A stretch of 64,000 nucleotides of DNA from Euonymus europaeus (GCA_963580455.1 OY756967.1:15918022-15982021); one strand, 5' to 3'; counted from the stretch's first letter, positions 33,600-48,660 are shown. The notes: a model not told the origin generated them from the sequence alone. Numbers and translations: made by a program.

Positions 33600-33950
33600 C
33601 TTGCTACAAAAATATGTGATGATGCATATATGAGCCAAGATACATTTCAATTGGCAAAGAAGACATTTGGGTCTCTCCACCACAAAATAAAGTCTATGAC
33701 CTTAACAGTTGAAACCTGTTCTCAACCATTTACTCGACTTTCAGAACCTCTTTGCAATAAGCCAGATCAAGTTAGAGCTAAAGGATGTGAGAAGAGGTTG
33801 AAAGGTGGGAAAGAACTTGCAACAAAGAGGAATAAACACTACCATGGTTGTGGACTGAAGGGACAATCGCATGACAAAAGAAATTGTCCAGCATTGAACA
33901 ATTCACAAGTCTCTCCATGCAATGGTGTTTTATTAATACTGGTGTGAACA
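33600..33950 (+). pseudogene. C-terminal tail of the FAR1-type transposase, with zinc-knuckle remnant
   Basis: After stops near 33467 and 33595, the frame 33630-33947 reads DTFQLAKKTFGSLHHKIK and ends KHYHGCGLKGQSHDKRNCPALN. The last part resembles the CxxCx4Hx4C knuckle at the end of many FAR1-like transposases, with its first Cys changed to Tyr. Weakly conserved. Confidence 0.6.
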
Positions 33951-36194
33951 AGCTGGATTTGGCAAGTCTGGAATATTTTGTTTTGGATGTATTTTATTTA
34001 TGGAAGTAGTTTATGTTGGATTGGAAGTAAGTCTGGAATATTTTGTTTTGGATGTACTTTATTTATGGATGTAGTGTATGTTGGATTGGAACTAAGTCTG
34101 AAATTTTTTCTTATCAACTATGTAGTGTATGTTGGATTGGAACTAAATCTCGAATTTTTTCTCAACTATTTTATTTATGGATGTAGTCAATGCTAATTGT
34201 TGTTGTGGATGTTTTTGACTACTTGGTAGTGAAGTCTTTTGTTCAATGTACAGAGAATTCTATATTGCATTTCCATGACTCTATCAAAAATGACTTGCAA
34301 GTTAATTAAATGATTACAAAAGACCACATTACATTGTTTGAAACTGGCATTTCATAACACTGCCAATAATGAATTGTCAAAAATTGTAAATGATTACAAC
34401 AGACCACAGTACAAACATTTGCTAAAGAAATCGCAAAAGATGCAGCTAGCCTTGGTTGTTGATGATGATGGTCTAAAGCATTGGAGTAGTGCATTTGACC
34501 CATCTGAACCTCATTTCGTGGAGTACTAGTCCTTTTGCTTTGCTTGAAGTTCAAAAGTGACTTGCAAGTTTACCTGCAGTAGAATCACACAATGAGAAAT
34601 TGTTTTCACTTATCAGACAAACGAAAAAACATATGCAAACCTGGCTATGAAGGGAATGTTAATCTCAATCTTGGATGCACAGGTATTCACCTAATGGCAT
34701 GGCAAGAGAAACCTTGCAATGTCTTAAACTGATTCTCTTATACATTTAATCAATCAATTTATGCATCATGAACACAAAATTAACTAGTGTGCCAATCCAC
34801 AACCATGTGATGGCAAGTGCATTAATCTACTAGGAAGTTATCAATGCATTTGTCCCCAAAAATCTCAGATAAAAAGACAAGAAGAAAACCAACACCAGAA
34901 TTACAAATAACCACTACCAAAGCATTGCAAAGCTACACCCCATAATTGGCAGCTATTCAAATGATTTATAAATAATATCAAAGAGGCTTGGAACTCTATG
35001 CCCTAGAAAACTCAACCCTTCAAATCAGGTAATCTGAAGGAAAAAAAACATATATATATTGCACACAACACAATCTATTGCTTCTACAATTCAGTTTAGC
35101 AGTGATCATGACAGATAATTCAAACAAACTCACATAACTCGCAAAATTGATCGCACAACATAGTGAAGCTGTGAAATTAATGATAACTAATGAAAACACA
35201 TCCCAAAAAGATCTGAAATTTTCCCTAACAACCATTTTATATGGAGAGAGTCAACAAGAAGAAGAACTAACCCAATTTAAGTCTCTGACAGAGGAAGATG
35301 GAGACCTGATATAGACCAAATCCAACCTAGAGACTTAAAACAAACACCCAAACAAGAAAAAATGGTAGCAAATCAAAAGTGGATATTTTGCAATTGTGCA
35401 ACAAGATACAGAGATGAGATGGGAAAAATGGTTCGAAAGCCACACGATACAAAATGGAAAGGCAAAAGCTTAGGGTTTCAAAATGTTACCTTGCTCGTCG
35501 TCGTCCCGTCGCAGCAGCTTGCACGTCCTCGCCTCATCGTAAGTCTAGCCTCATCGCAGCCGTAGCAAATAAGCACCTCTGTGTTTTAGTGTCTTCAAAT
35601 AGTCAATTTATTAGTCGCGGGCGTGAAGAGAGAGGATCGCTACTCGGGAGTGACAGAGACGGATGCCCAGGCTTGGGGAGAAGATGGTGGAAGCCGACGG
35701 TGCAGGGAAAGGCACGACAAAGCAGGGGCAAGGAAAGAAAAATAGCAACAAAAGGCTATTTATTTTTTAAAAATAAAAATTGTTTATCCCGCATGACTTA
35801 ATTTCATTCTGGATCCCGTGTATGAACATTACACTATGTATATATATGTAATATGTATGTTAAATTTTTGGCCCGGGCTTTGTTCTCGGGTTTCGGGCCA
35901 GCCCAAATAGTCAAGCTTCGGGCCGGGCTCGACCCAAAAAATGAGGCTGCCCAAGCACGACGTCATTTCGAGCTTGAGCTAGGCCAGACCTAGGCTCGCG
36001 GGCCATTTGGTGACCCCTATGCAACTCTACCATAATATAGCCGTATTCACACACAGTTTATTATTTTAGTCATAGACGTACGCTTCATTTTAGAGTGTTA
36101 ATAACCAATTTTGGAAGTAAAAGTGTGTTATGTTCTTGAGGCTCCCTCACCTCATTTTGAAACTATATGGTTTGTGTTTTTCATTCCCCTTACT

Positions 36195-36245
36195 CCCTAA
36201 CATATTTTAAATGAAAAATAAAAATAAAAATAAAAATAAAAAATG
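36195..36245. repeat. (AAAAT)n simple repeat
   Basis: A short run of AAAATA units near 36210-36243. Confidence 0.75.
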
Positions 36246-37095
36246 GAGAAAAATTAGCCCATTATGGATACAAATCATTGTTTTAGAAAGCATAGCACGT
36301 ATCGAGAACTGTGAATTTGAGTTTCTTTTTTATCTCCAAACAAACTCATATATTAGATTGAAAGATTAACATCCTGAATGACAAGATGAGAAATTTCATG
36401 AGGATATTCCTCAAAAAGAAAACAATCATGATCTTGCCTTAGATCTAAACAAGCGCACCAATCCATGAGCCACCAAGTTTGCACTTCTCTGGACATGACG
36501 AACTTCTGCATGTGAAAAGCTATGTAGCATAGACTAAATTGCATCAACAATCACACCATTAGGTAAGAAATTTGGTATCCTTGAGAGCACATGGTTGACC
36601 ATGATAAGAGAATTAGACTCTGCCACAATATGCCTAAATTCGCAATCTAATGCAAATTTTAAACTAACTAGCAACGCTATAGCCTCACCCTAACAGACAT
36701 CCAAGCATCAATTGCCATGCAACATAGCCGAAGCTAAAACCTCTCCCTCACTATCCTGTACAACCACCCCCATTCTAAGAAATCCATCTTTAAAGGTAGC
36801 ATCTATATTAATTTTGATGAAATCCTCAAGTGTCTGATGCCAAGGTGGAGCTATAGAAGGCCTACCCTGATCATTCTCACTGCCTGCTAGCCTGGTCGTG
36901 CCACTTAATTTGGCTACAAAAAAAATCCATCCATAATTCTCGAGCAACAGTTGAAATCTTCCTAGGTAGTAGTCATGTATTTTCATAAAAATAGTGGTTT
37001 TGATTAAACCATATCAGCTAGATAGCCGGAGCCATGCTACAAAATCTTTGAGTTGCCTCCACCTTGCCAAACCGCACAAACAACTTTGAAAAACT

Positions 37096-37574
37096 TGTTG
37101 AGATGTGGACTGAAATTCCATAATGGTGATGCTTCAATGCTCTGGTGTACTCTAGCGGATATTGGTTGTGATATGCTCTAGCGCTCGAGTGTAGAACCGA
37201 CGAGTTTGATTTTTTGAAGTTGTGAAAATAGATTTAAAAATTGAAGAAATCTTCTATTTTTAGTATCTGCATTTTTCTTTCTTTAGAGCGGATAGAGAGA
37301 AGTGAGAGAAAGCCAGAGACAGAAAGTATTTTCATAGATCCAAAGAGGTCTTGTGTGGTGTTTGTATTCTTGATTTTCAATCTAGTGAAGCCCAACAACC
37401 ATAATGGACATAGCATGTTAGATTGCAAGATCAGGTGAACCACTATAATTTGAGTGAGGTTAAGACCTTGTTTGTTTCATATACTTTTTTGACATTTTGG
37501 TTGTTAGTTATTATCCCTATTACTTCTACTTTTGTTGATTTTGGGGTTTGGTTGTCCGCTTTAAATCCTCTAAA
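37096..37574 (+). mobile_element. 5' LTR of the deleted Copia element
   Basis: Starts TGTTGAGATGTGGAC and stops just before the TTGGTATTAGAGC primer-binding site. It shares blocks with 40364-40957, such as GTTGTGAAAATAGATTTAAA. It lacks about 80 bases that the 3' LTR has near 40750-40840. Confidence 0.82.
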
Positions 37575-37644
37575 ATTGGTATTAGAGCGAAGGTTCCTTT
37601 GTCTATTGTTTGGGATGTTTGAGATCCTTGGTTGAGTGCGAGTA

Positions 37645-37735
37645 ATGGGTGGAGATAGTGCTAAGGATGTCGATAAGTTTGATGGAAATGATTTTCTTTT
37701 TTGGAGAATGCACATTACTGATTAGTTGAATACTA
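37645..37735 (+). pseudogene. Copia gag start (truncated)
   Basis: ATG at 37645 gives MGGDSAKDVDKFDGNDFLFW, the FDG-N-(F/Y)-W start of many Copia gag proteins, then a stop after about 26 codons. The remainder of gag is missing. Confidence 0.72.
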
Positions 37736-38950
37736 GGGTGAGCAATGACTCAGTAAGGGTAAAGGAGGACAAAAGAGTACATAAGCTGAAATTAATTGTA
37801 AGATCAATACAACAATATGCTATAGACCATGAATCACAACAATGAATATCAATCAATTATGAGATCATGTCTCTTCCTCATGGGCCATCGAGAATGATAC
37901 ACCGAGTATTCATTCCATCAAGCGGTGAACATTGCCACCATATACTTCCCATGAGAAATAAGACCAAATGTAAGAGTTTGATCTTACCCACACTAAGTAT
38001 GACTCAATCGAATCCATCATCTCAGTATGTTGCCTCACATGGGTCTAATTCAGTAGGAACCAAGCTCGGGTTCCTTAACCCTTCTCCCACATGACGTTCA
38101 ATCAACTTACGGGAGAGTTCGTACTCGATCTTCACATACGGCCATAACAAGTGGCATGCCATGAAATTTTTTTATATATGAATCCTACATATATATTAAC
38201 TATTCATGATGCATGAACAAGAACCATTCATTCTTGATATAAGACCAAGTAATCAAATCGGGAATGCATCTAACAATTTATAAATTATTGAAATCATCCT
38301 AGGTTCGTTCTTTCTTAGGGAGCAAATAATGAGAGAACACAAATATGAAAGACCAATGAAGAAAGTAACCGCAATTTAAATATCAAGAACGAAAATGAAA
38401 TAGATTGGGCTAGAAATCCCCTACCTTGAATCCAAGCTGACACAAATCGACAAATTTCAAAATTCTAGGGTTTTCGACTCAACCTAACATTTGGCCACAA
38501 TTAAACCCTAAATCTTATCAATATGCAATCAATCTCATATATAAACTTGAATCAAATTTATAAATACGAAAAAAGAAAACCTTTTTCTCTCTAGAAGTTC
38601 TTCACAAACTTGAAAATCTTCCCATATTAAACTTTCGTCCAAATCGATCAAACAAACCCTAATATATATCCACAAACATATATATATATATAAAAAAACT
38701 AGAAAACTTATCAAAATCTCCAATTTCTTCCTTGAATGTTGTTAGTCACCCACAATCCGCTGCATCAAGCTTGATCTTGCCCAAATCTCCTTATCTCTCT
38801 TCCTCCCTCTATCTTTCTCTTTGTACACTGGAAGAACCAGAAAATACTGTTGAAGATATGTGATTTTTGTGTTTTAATCCTGCTGGGACTGAAGTTGGCA
38901 TTCTTCCAGTGCTTGAGCGCCCGACTCTACAAAAAAAATTTTTGGATCGG
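37735..38950. other. Unidentified insert in the Copia element, possibly a solo LTR
   Basis: This 1.2-kb stretch replaces the Copia pol core. On the minus strand it has features I associate with Tekay/Del-type LTRs: GCGCTCAAGCACTGG near 38920, GGCCGTATG near 38140, and an end reading ACTGAGTCATTGCTCACCC near 37740. No ORF of note. The assignment is tentative. Confidence 0.35.
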
Positions 38951-39059
38951 GGTTTACATGAGTAATCCTAGAAAGCAACACTAGGAGGCAATGAAGTGGA
39001 TATTGAGGTATCTTCAAGGTACTATGTGTATGGCCCTATGTTTTGGGGTTGAAAATTTT

Positions 39060-39076
39060 AGGTTGCAATGTGATGT
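39060..39076 (+). repeat. Target-site duplication of the inner LINE, left
   Basis: AGGTTGCAATGTGATGT, 17 bases, repeated exactly at 39812-39828. Confidence 0.92.
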
Positions 39077-39811
39077 TTTTTTTTTTTTTTTGATCAGAAA
39101 TGTAAGTATTATAGACTGAGCAAAAAAGAAACAAAACTGGCAGAAGCCAGAAGTATATGTACAAGCCATAAGACCCTGACAACATGCCAGGGCTACAAAA
39201 CTAGCAAAGCATAACCTAACTCGTAAGCCTAATACTAAATGAAAAATGACCAGATAATAGCCATAAAGCATTTAATACAGAAATTCCATATGTGGAACCG
39301 AAACCTAGTAATAAAAACCAGCCATAACATGTTACAAAGAGAAGAGCACTGCCCTTGACAGATGTAACCCTGCTAAGCACAAAATATTAGAACCATTTGA
39401 GCCCCACTGTTTCATGTAAACCTGCCACATATTCATTCAGAAAGCAGAAAATTCCTCAAGCTTCCTCCAGATTTTTGTACAAGCAAAGAGCAGCCAATAA
39501 CCGAAATGTATCAACAGTGGCTAATACATCCAGCAAGCTCCAGGAGAAAAGACTTCACCGCATTCCTTAAAACCACCAGCATTTGCCTTCATTAAAAACC
39601 TGTAAAACAAGCAAAAGGTTAGATTTCAAAAATCCTCACCCCCTGCCCCAGTATTTGGTTTTGTTCGCACATAAACCTCACCAAAACTCGTGTTTCCCAT
39701 GTATCCCATCCAGCAAGATCAAATTGCACACACTCTCTCACTCGTGTTTGACTCTCTTCCTCACAAGAACACCTAACCCGTGAGTCTAAATATCCATTCT
39801 GCAGCCACCTC
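39077..39811 (-). mobile_element. 5'-truncated LINE, 735 bp, inside Copia RNase H
   Basis: The insert starts on the plus strand with a poly(T) run (39076-39091), the reverse of a poly(A) tail, and is bounded by exact 17-base direct repeats. It contains mostly 3' untranslated LINE sequence. A minus-strand frame near the tail (39271-39014) reads SFVALACCQGLMACTY-like text and is not informative. Extreme 5' truncation is typical of LINE copies. Confidence 0.88.
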
Positions 39812-39828
39812 AGGTTGCAATGTGATGT
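39812..39828 (+). repeat. Target-site duplication of the inner LINE, right
   Basis: Exact copy of 39060-39076. Confidence 0.92.
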
Positions 39829-40363
39829 TGATGTAGGCTTGGGTGGTGACATAGATGAAAGCAAAAGTATGACTGGATATGTATATATTGTGGGTGGTAC
39901 TACTCTTAACTGGGCTTCTAAGTTACGAAAGGTAGTAGCACTTGCATCAACGGAAGCGGAGTATGTGGCTTTTACAAGCTGGAAAAAAGATGGTATGGTT
40001 GAGTAGTTTCTTGGAAGAATTGGGCAAGATGCAAGTTGATGGTATTTTGTATTGTGATAGTCATAGTGCTATTCATTTGGCAAAGAACCCTGCGTTTCAT
40101 TCGAGAACGAAGCATATTCAACGGAGGTATCATTTCATTTGATCATTGTTAGAAGATGGAGAATTGAAGCTACACAAAGTACTTGGAAATTAAAATCCAA
40201 CTAATATGTTCACCAAAGTTGTGTCAATTGATAAGTTGAAGCTGTGCAAAGCTTCAATGGGTCTACAAGACTAATTAGTAGAGGCAATGGTTGTTGGCTT
40301 TTGTTGTTATTTTGACTTCTGGATTTATGTTGTCGGCTGGGGAATTAGCTCCAAGTGGGAGAT

Positions 40364-40957
40364 TGTTGAGATATGGAGTCAAATCCCACAAAAGTGATGT
40401 CCAACGGTTAGAAATCAATTCTCTGGACCGACAACATATTGGTTGTGACATGCTCTAACGCTCACTAGTGCTCAAGTGGAGAACTGACGAGTTTGACTTT
40501 TTTAAGTTGTGAAAATAGATTTAAAAGTGGAAGAAATCTTCTATTTTTAGTATATGCATTTTTCCTTCTTTAGAGAGGATAGAGAGAAGTGAGAGAAAGC
40601 TAGAGAGAGCATGAGTATTGCCTTAGATCCAAGGAGATCTTGTGTGGTGTTTGTATTCTTGATTCTCAATCTAGTGAAGCTCAATCTAGTGAAGCCTAGC
40701 AACCACAGTGGACATAGCTTGTTAGATCGCAAGATTGAGTGAATCACTGTAATTCTTGTGTGTACAATGTACATTACTTTCTCGCTCTTGTCCTTTGATT
40801 TGAAGTGTGATTTGTGGTTTTTGTAAACTGAATTAAAGCGAGGTTAAAACCTTGTTGGTTTCCTATGCTTATTTCACATTATGGATGTTAATTATTATCT
40901 CTGTTACTTCTACTTCTGATGATTTTGGGGTTTGATTTTCTGGTTAAAATCCCCTAC
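40364..40957 (+). mobile_element. 3' LTR of the deleted Copia element
   Basis: Starts TGTTGAGATATGGAG after the polypurine tract and ends CCCCTACA. It is longer than the 5' LTR owing to an extra block with GTGTACAATGTACATTAC near 40760. Confidence 0.82.
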
Positions 40958-41714
40958 AAAACATTCACCCACCTGAAAATTAATCGAAGAAATACCCAGC
41001 TCATCCAAAACTCTTCTAGCAGCAGCACATTCAAAAAAATAAAGTGAGTTGAGCTATCTAAACTCCCCACATACAGCACACTCCAAAGCCACCGAAATGC
41101 CTCTGCATACCAAGTTCTCCCGAGTTGTAGAGAGTTACCACATGCTCTCCCCAATAGATGCTTGATCTTTGGAGTGGTAGGAAGTGTCCATAGCAATTTC
41201 CACATTGATCGAATCTCGGGAGCCACACTATTCCCTCCAAGCGGCTCTCCTTTCGACAAAGAATGAGCAACATGATAACCAGTCTTCTCCGAGTAAACCC
41301 CATTGCTAGACCAAGGCCAAATCAATTTATCAGGAGGCCACCTTAAGCTCAGGAGGCCACCTTAAGCTCAGAGGGATTGAGAGGACTTTATCCGCAATAA
41401 CAGGGAGGAAACTTGCTCGAATTAATTGCTCCCTCCAGCAATATTAATGTAAAGTAAAATAGACATTCGGACGGCGACACTGAATTATATCTATCACGGG
41501 ATACAAATCATTGAAAATACAGGGAAAAAAAATCTATGATTCATATTGTTCTGAGGAAGAGGAAGCCTGGCCACCGTCCAGTCTTATATTTGTGCTAATC
41601 CTAATGCAATTACAGACATGACACTCATTCTTAAATCTAACTACAACACGAATAACTTGCACCCGAAAAAAAATCATTCTTAAGAGTTAAAGACTCTTTT
41701 CATTCACCTTCATG

Positions 41715-45498
<3,784 letters not shown>

Positions 45499-45660
45499 TG
45501 CAGCCACAACCCTTCTCTTGTTATCGCCTTCTACGCCTATGAATGTCAAAGCGTTTTGGATTTCCTTCACGACAAGAGATCAGAAACGAATTTTTAGTCC
45601 TCGCTGAGTAGGAACGACATGGGTCTTGCTGTTGCTGAAACCTGACAATTTTTTTAGCTG

Positions 45661-45668
45661 GTATATAC
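45661..45668 (-). promoter_or_regulatory. Possible TATA box of the receptor-kinase gene
   Basis: The minus strand reads TGGTATATACC, 163 bases before the chosen ATG. It is a palindromic TATA-like site; a leader of about 130 bases would follow. Tentative. Confidence 0.35.
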
Positions 45669-45699
45669 CAGTCAGTTTCTTCCTGCATTTAAATTAGCA

Positions 45700-46600
45700 C
45701 AAACAAAAACAAAACAAGCATTAGTGAACACAAAAACAATATAAAATGGACAATTTAAGTTTAAGCACGAATATTTAGCTTAAACAGCGGACGTATAGTC
45801 ATATACTCATCCCAGTTCGAGTGGTTGAAAGCCAAGTCAAGATAGAAAGCGACCCATGGTCGTCGAGGTTGGCTCTTTCCGAGAAGGAACACCAAGACAT
45901 GAAACATTGCAAGAGATTCCAGTATCCCGTTACTCTTTTGATTTACCTATGTTTATAGTTAGTTGGTTATTGTATTGGTAGGGACATCTTTCTGGTAACT
46001 TTGTCCTGGAATGTGTACTTTTCTAGTTCTTTTTATTTGGCTGTAATATGTCCACCTGGCATTGACTTGTCTACGGGAACATGCAGAATTTTCAAGCAAT
46101 TCAATGACAGTCAAACAAGGAAAATAGTAAGATGTGGAATTTTGTGTGTGCTTCCAATTATCACGTGTTGCAGCATTTTCACAGAAAGCATTGTAGGATA
46201 ACTCCCAAGGAAATCAATCACTACATGTGCATGGAGTTTCGTAAAATCTACAATATGCAAAGCGACCCCATCAATGTTCTGTACCAACTTCAAATAAAAG
46301 CCAAGGAGATGTGCCTGCAGTTGGGATTAAAACCAACTAAATGGAGGGATAAAACTATTTGTGTAAGAGAAATGTGTGATCTCTCGATCTGAATAAACCA
46401 AAACTTTTAACTCTAAATGTATTAATCAATTTTTTGCTGACAAAATAGAGGGATTGCATAATTATTCATGGATAAGGATGATAACTTCTAGCGCTCTAGT
46501 AATTAATAAAAACATAATATCTATGGAAGATGAAATAATATCTACTCAAGTTGAAGAAAATTAAAAACCTTAGACAAGATGAAATAATATTTACTAAAGT
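45700..46600. other. Spacer with one unidentified open frame
   Basis: A plus-strand frame at 46132-46392 (86 residues, MWNFVCASNYHVLQHFHRKH..) and the overlapping 46001-46201 have no domain I recognise. Nothing else was seen. Confidence 0.35.
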
Positions 46601-47520
46601 TGTGCCTGACCAAATTTCACTATTACTGAGTCTAAATTGACTTTCTCAGTAAGTTCTCATTCAATGTAAAGAACCATGCAATGGCAAGAAATTTATTATT
46701 AATTTTGTTGTAAAGTGTTGTATTAGCATGTTTTATAGCTGAAAAGGCTCATTCTGTAGTCGTTGTGGAAACATGAAGAGTTAACACTAGCGTATCAATC
46801 TCTTAGTCAAATAATAGTTTTTTTTTTCACTTTCTTTATGTAGTTACTTAATTCCCGATATAATTTGGAAAGTGTATAAACTGTTTGAAACTTGGGATCA
46901 AGTATTACATCATGTTATTAATGGTACAACTCACATCTCAAAGCGTGGATCTATTGTGGACTGAAATCTTGTGGATAAAATTTGATTGTAAGATTGCATA
47001 CATCATCAATGTTAAATGCTTTCGCAGAATCACTCGGATTGAAAGCAGTGCTGAGAGCAAGAAGTTTCACCGATCTCTCCTTGAATCTACTATTTAAATC
47101 CATCACTTGAAAGTCAATCACCTCAAAGCATTCAAAATATCCAAGAATTTACGTTGTAGAGCTTGACAAAGTATATCTATGATTCTCATAATTTTATCAA
47201 TCAAATGCAAGGCACTTATGAACTGAGAGGTCATAACTGCTGCATAAACACCACTAGCTTCCCCACACATCGAGCCAAACGCCCCATCCTTATTGAGATT
47301 TTCAAGAACCTTGCAAAATGCATCACATATTTCTATCAAGCTCCTAATAATCATAGTGAGAGATCCAACGAGTAGCTTCAGCTTATTGTAGTAAACTCAT
47401 TTGATTAATTAGCTCCTCTACCTGGCTGTCGTTCTCCAATAGCTAACATTATCTCAATCTCATCCCGTTGAGTAGATTGTAACTCACTAATGCATTTAGG
47501 AGAAGAACAAACAAGAAGCT
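46600..47520 (-). pseudogene. hAT-superfamily transposase fragment, ZMYM1-like
   Basis: Read right to left in several frames: NALVSYNLLNGMRLR and RATRW-like ATRWISHYD (47510-47370), the central stretch LIEICDAFCKVLENLNKDGAFG and FISALHLIDKIMRIIDILCQALQRK (47354-47118), VIDFQVMDLNSRFKE and LLALSTAFNPSDSAKAFNIDD (about 47120-46985), and the C-terminal dimerisation part LTLHVSTTTTERAFSAIKHANT (about 46790-46700). This series is the C-terminal half of plant hAT transposases annotated as zinc finger MYM-type 1-like. Numerous frame changes; no terminal inverted repeats located. It would have catalysed cut-and-paste transposition. Confidence 0.82.
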
Positions 47521-47594
47521 ATTCAAACCAGACACCGCATATATATATTACTTGCCCCGTCATGATCTTCACCCCTCATCATTTGAACATGAAG

Positions 47595-48660
47595 TGATAG
47601 AATTTTGATACCAGTAAATCCTAAGAACAATAAGGAAAAATAAAAACGACAACGAAATTACATGGTTCGGCCGTAAAGCCTACGTCCACGGGAGCAGCAA
47701 CACAAATCTTATTATTTCTTCAAACATATTACAAATCACCTCTTCCCTTAGCTCTCTATGACGGCTGCACTCTTAAGAAATTGCAACCACACCTCCAAGA
47801 AAAAACCCTCGCACATCATATAAGAAAACATATACCGAAGACAAATGGCCCATCCCAGCCTATAAACACCAAACCAAAAACAACACCAAACTAAGGCCAC
47901 ACAAGCCTCAAAGCCCAAAGCCCAAAGAGAAACAAATAAAAGCAAACAAATCAAGCCATAAAAACTACAAATCTCCACCATGGCGAGATTTGAATGCTAC
48001 AGCACCAACCAACTTCAAACCAGAACCAAAACACCAACAAACCAATCCACCTTAACATTCAAAAACGCTACCAAATGCAACACAAAAGGTTGCAGCTGCT
48101 CCATACCAGAAAACTCAACAAGCCACAATGTTTGCCAAGTTCAGACAATGACTAAACTTAGCTAAAGGCACAATTTTTGTAAACATATCACCAGGATTAT
48201 CTTGGGTATGAACCTTCAAGAGAATCACAGAACAGTCATTCACAATTTCACGAACAAAGTGAAACCTAACATCAATGTGTTTGGTTCGAGCATGGTAAAC
48301 CTGATTTTTAGCCAAATGGATAGCACTTTGGCTGTCACAATAAAGCTCCACCTGCTTCTGATATATACCCAAATCAACAAGTAATCCATGAGCCCAAATG
48401 GCTTCTTTTAAAGCTTCAGCAACAACAATATATTCGGCCTCTGTAGTGGACAGGGCTGTAGTAGCTTGCAAAGTAGATCTCCAGCTAATTGGACCCCTAG
48501 CATAAGTGAACAAGTAACCAGTAGTAGATTTTCTATGATCTAGATCACCAGCATAATCGAAGTCCACATATCCGCACAAATATTTGCCATCATCATACTT
48601 TAATTTTTCAAATCGATGACCCAAATTCAGAGTACCTCGAATGTACCTTAGGGGGTTGCC
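47595..48660 (-). mobile_element. Ty1/Copia 3' end, minus strand (RNase H and LTR)
   Basis: The minus strand holds RNase H coding sequence (48624-48115), a short untranslated stretch, a purine tract (GGTGGAGATT, about 47970-47980) and a probable LTR (47969-47595) with TGTAGT..TATCA ends. The 5' part of the element is missing: coding similarity stops near 48660, where plus-strand Copia sequence of another lineage begins. Confidence 0.75.
48115..48660 (-). pseudogene. Copia RNase H, minus strand (long open frame, truncated)
   Basis: An open frame of 169 residues reads GYVDFDYAGDLDHRKSTTGY (first catalytic Asp), ISWRSTLQATTALSTTEAEYI (Glu), IWAHGLLVDLGI, ELYCDSQSAIHLAKNQVYHA (Asp), RTKHIDVRFHFVREI and DMFTKIVPLAKFSHCLNL. 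This is a clean Copia RNase H with catalytic residues in place. Just upstream the RT-RNase H linker is frame-shifted and then cut off. It is the best-preserved Copia coding segment in the window but lacks the rest of pol. Confidence 0.88.

Larger units (their letters stand above)
30896..35834 (+). mobile_element. Mutator-like element with FAR1-type transposase and long terminal inverted repeats
   Basis: The left end (30896-31155) and right end (35615-35834) are long inverted repeats of roughly 220-260 bp with few mismatches; the right copy lacks about 35-40 bases present in the left. The ends read G(C/T)GTAATG. TATGTATATA flanks both sides (30886-30895 and 35835-35844); Mutator-type elements usually make 9-base duplications, so 9 bases plus one chance match is likely, although the motif is simple. 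The interior carries a degenerate FAR1/MURA-type transposase on the plus strand. The remaining 34200-35600 has no recognised gene. Confidence 0.85.
30546..36020. mobile_element. hAT-type MITE split by a Mutator-like element
   Basis: The left part (30546-30885) starts AGGGGTCGATATC and is full of GCCCGAA/GGCCTGG motifs. The right part (35845-36020) has the matching GGCCCGGGCTT and ends TTTGGTGACCCCTAT. The ends are inverted copies (AGGGGTC / GACCCCT), flanked by ACAACTCT on the left and GCAACTCT on the right, an imperfect 8-base duplication as expected for hAT. Without the inserted 4.9-kb Mutator-like element it would be about 530 bp with no coding capacity. I inferred the end positions to within a few bases. 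Confidence 0.65.
38955..40275 (+). pseudogene. Copia RNase H (degenerate), interrupted by a LINE
   Basis: The left part (38955-39059) reads YMSNP-like and AMKWILRYLQGTMCM. After the LINE insert the frame resumes at 39812 with DVGLGGDIDESKSMTGYVYIVGG, VVALASTEAEYVAF and DGILYCDSHSAIHLAKNPAFHSRTKHI (from 39815 on, several frames). It ends SIDKLKLCKASMGLQD before a stop at about 40272. This is the standard Copia RNase H with its C-terminal HSRTKHI motif. Confidence 0.88.
37096..40957 (+). mobile_element. Ty1/Copia element, internally deleted, inserted in a LINE
   Basis: The 5' LTR (37096-37574) and 3' LTR (40364-40957) share TGTTGAGAT(G/A)TGGA starts and long similar blocks; the 3' LTR has about 100 bases more. 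A tRNA-Met-type primer-binding site TTGGTATTAGAGC (37576-37588) and a polypurine tract AAGTGGGAGAT (40353-40363) are in place. Inside only the gag start and the RNase H end remain; protease, integrase and RT are missing, replaced by 1.2 kb of other sequence (37735-38950). Flanks AAACT (left) and AAACA (right) are a near-match target duplication. Confidence 0.87.
36353..41400 (-). mobile_element. Plant LINE (ORF2 C-terminus) split by a Copia element
   Basis: On the minus strand the right part (41325-40960) encodes a zf-RVT domain with NGVYSEKTGYHVAHSL and RSMWKLLWTLPTTPKIKHLLGRA. The left part (about 37090-36353) encodes the following RNase H with KINIDATFKDGFLRMGVVVQDSEGEVLASAML and VAESNSLIMVNHVL. 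The two parts meet in order and strand if 37096-40957, a Copia element, is removed. Stops and frame shifts are common. The 3' end is near 36320-36350 and the 5' limit near 41400; no target duplication was found. Confidence 0.82.

Noticed and set aside
39583..39864. Open frames on both strands
   Set aside because: They lie mostly in the 5'-truncated LINE and cross its boundary; no domain.
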